Assembly (NCBI GenBank): GCA_000818945.1
Contig: KN805378.1
Location: 519,488 to 583,487, forward strand
Direction of reading: 5' to 3'
Length of the DNA stretch: 64,000 nt
Source of the DNA: Schizochytrium sp. CCTCC M209059
Taxonomy: Eukaryota > Sar > Bigyra > Thraustochytrida > Thraustochytriidae
The notes under the pieces were generated by a model that did no database searches, was not told where the DNA came from, and saw only the letters and a program-made list of their open reading frames with translations. A program made the position numbers and the translations under genes. Below, one piece after another: positions 62,398-64,000 of the stretch. Positions within the stretch are counted from its first letter, which is position 1. Each line of letters starts with the position of its first letter.

Positions 62398-63800
62398 CTA
62401 CATGTCTTGTGAGTTGGACAAGTCCTCCGCGTCCATCTCATCGCGACCCGAAGGCTTTTGCTCCAGAGCGACGCCCTCGTCAACGCCAGCAAAGTAAGAA
62501 TGCTCGAGCGCGGCCTTGGCAGTGATGCGCTTGGCCGGGTCGTACACCAGCATGGACGAAAGAAGATCTACGCCGTCGTCAGAGAGGTTCTTGACGAGAT
62601 GCTTGAGGTTTTCCGGTGCAATGTACGGCTTTCCGGTCTGGGCAAACTTCTTCATGAGCTTTTGCTTGATGGCTGGCCACTCTGGCAGTTCCGTGAGACC
62701 CGCCCACTCTTGCTCGTTTGGCGTGCCAAGCGCCGAGAAGATCTTGTCAAGCTGAGTTGGCTCCGAGGTGCCGGTAAAGAGCGGTCTGCCGTTCGACATT
62801 TCAGCAAAGATGCATCCAATGCTCCAAATGTCAACGGGTGTTGAATACTTTCTACTCCCGAGAAGGACATCCGGTGCACGGTACCACAACGTCACGACCT
62901 CGTGCGTGTAGCTGCGAACGGGAATGCCAAAGGCGCGCGCGAGACCAAAATCTGCGAGCTTGAGCTCTCCCTCACGATTAATGAGAAGGTTTTGCGGTTT
63001 CAGATCGCGGTGCAAAACGCGGTGGCTATGGCAAAAGGCCACGCCCCGCAGCAGCTGGAATAAAAGGCTCTTGAGCACGTTCGCCTCAAGGCCGCCTTCG
63101 CAGACATCCAGGTATTCTGTGTGTATCGTCGTGGTGATGCCATTTACGTTGGCAAGCCAGTGCGTTAGATCGATCATTCTGAGGTGCGTGCGATGCGTTT
63201 GCTTTCCATTCATTTTACTGGCTTCAAGTAACTTACTCTTGAGATCCTGGTCTAGGTACTCGAACACGAGAGTCAGCTTCCGCTCCGTGTGGACGACATC
63301 ATAGAGCTTGACAATGTTCGGGTGTTGAAGCTCTTTGAGCAGACTAATTTCGCGAATTGCAGTTCTGTAAAGTTTGGCAGTTGAATGTATGCAAGTCAGT
63401 GCACATGTACAGACAGTAGCGAAGAATCGCTTCTTTTTGGTTCCTTTCCTCTTCCCAGACCTGTAGCCAAAGCCAAACACAAGCCTACGATCACACGTAC
63501 GATGGGATGCCTTCATCTTCCTGCTCGAGACGGATCCGCTTCAAAGCAATGACTGCGCAAAAGGACATAGAGAGAGAGAGAGAGAAAGAGAGAGAGAGCG
63601 AGACAGAGACGTGTTGTTCCGTACTCATTCCACATGTTAGTTTTTCCTCCCGCTGGCACCCAACAAGACAAGTGCGGTCACCTTCCTCGCTCGAAGGCGC
63701 AAGACAAAAACCTACCTTCTCCAGTAATACGATCTTTGGCCTTGTACACGACGCCGTACGTGCCCTCGCCAATCTTCACCAGCTTCTGGTAGCGCTCCAT
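62398..63800 (-). CDS. PSTAIRE cyclin-dependent kinase, four exons
   Basis: The gene is split. Exons (minus strand) are 63800-63716, 63552-63501, 63364-63237 and 63116-62398, giving 984 bases or 327 residues plus stop. The introns are 163, 136 and 120 bases, each GT-AG (donors GTAGGT, GTACGT, GTAAGT). The junctions restore TGE-VIALK, GIPS-TAIREI and DLK-KYLDVC. Exon 1 starts MERYQKLVKIGEGTYGVVYK. The PSTAIRE helix is spread over exons 2 and 3. HRDLKPQNLLI, DFGLARAFGIPVRSYTHEVVTLWYR and the activation-loop Thr are present. The Thr14/Tyr15-type site is seen as GTYG. Later blocks such as GRPLFTGTSEPTQLDKIF resemble CDK5/Pho85, and THEVVTLWYRAP resembles CDK1/2. CDKs pair with cyclins to control the cell cycle or metabolism. 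It is the only gene here with clear introns; intron 1 carries a (GA)n tract (63569-63610). Confidence 0.93.
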
Positions 63801-64000
63801 CGTCCCTCGCCGGATGGATAAGCAACACGCTCGCACAAAAGCTCGCACTCCTGCTCCTTGACGACCGCGCGCACGCTGTCACCGTGTCTGTAGCAAACGT
63901 ATGTATGTAATCAACTCAATCTCTCGCCCCGCCGAGAACGGGTCGGGCTCGAGCGGCGCGGGCGGCGCGGGCGGCGCGGGCGGCGCGAGGGCTGTCGCTG
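63801..64000. other. Leader or promoter of the CDK gene
   Basis: Two hundred bases up to the window edge. Four GGCGCGGGC-type 9-bp units lie at 63954-63990. No coding frame recognised. Confidence 0.5.

Overview
This is a nuclear genomic window from a GC-rich, intron-poor microbial eukaryote. The evidence is Mediator, Hook, SUMO-ligase, AGC-kinase and cyclin-dependent-kinase genes, good Kozak-like starts, long GC-rich intergenic tracts full of tetranucleotide microsatellites, and one gene with clear GT-AG introns. There is no operon structure and no Shine-Dalgarno spacing. My best guess is a labyrinthulomycete (thraustochytrid) stramenopile, because of the near-absence of introns, GCAA/GCTT-type microsatellites, a carbohydrate-sulfotransferase-like gene and large MscS-like channels with an EF-hand-like segment. 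This assignment is an inference from general features and needs a database search.

Layout. 1-2.3 kb: no gene seen, with a 68-bp tandem duplication. 2.3-2.9 kb: a small acidic/basic protein of unknown function, followed by a perfect 13-bp hairpin. 3-10.9 kb: gene-poor, low-complexity DNA with a 126-base assembly gap. 10.9-29.8 kb: the centrepiece, a head-to-tail array of four intact large MscS-type mechanosensitive channel genes and a fifth, decayed copy, all on the + strand. 30.8-34.6 kb: a Rho guanine-nucleotide exchange factor without a PH domain and a type II membrane sulfotransferase-like protein. 34.6-39.2 kb (minus strand): a Mediator MED1-like subunit and a Hook-like coiled-coil protein. 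40.7-43.4 kb: an NSE2/MMS21-like SUMO ligase convergent with an MFS transporter. 45.4-48.0 kb: OvoA, the ovothiol biosynthesis enzyme. 48.9-50.8 kb: an AGC kinase. 50.8-56.5 kb: gene-poor, repeat-rich DNA. 56.6-59.7 kb: a large multi-pass RING-H2 membrane protein. 60.4-61.7 kb: an iron-type alcohol dehydrogenase. 62.4-63.8 kb: a PSTAIRE cyclin-dependent kinase in four exons.

How the genes relate. Apart from the channel array there is no obvious shared pathway. The channel array looks like successive local gene duplication. The first two genes form one subtype, and the last two plus the pseudogene form another. All share a six-helix plan: four N-terminal helices, a long variable disordered cytosolic linker, a degenerate EF-hand-like loop, and two helices leading into the MscS beta domain. 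The other genes are ordinary eukaryotic housekeeping or signalling genes: transcription (MED1), cytoskeletal transport (Hook), genome stability (NSE2), signalling (RhoGEF, AGC kinase, CDK), redox metabolism (OvoA, Fe-ADH) and membrane functions (MFS, RING, sulfotransferase).

All annotations come from reading translations and motifs by eye. No database search was run.
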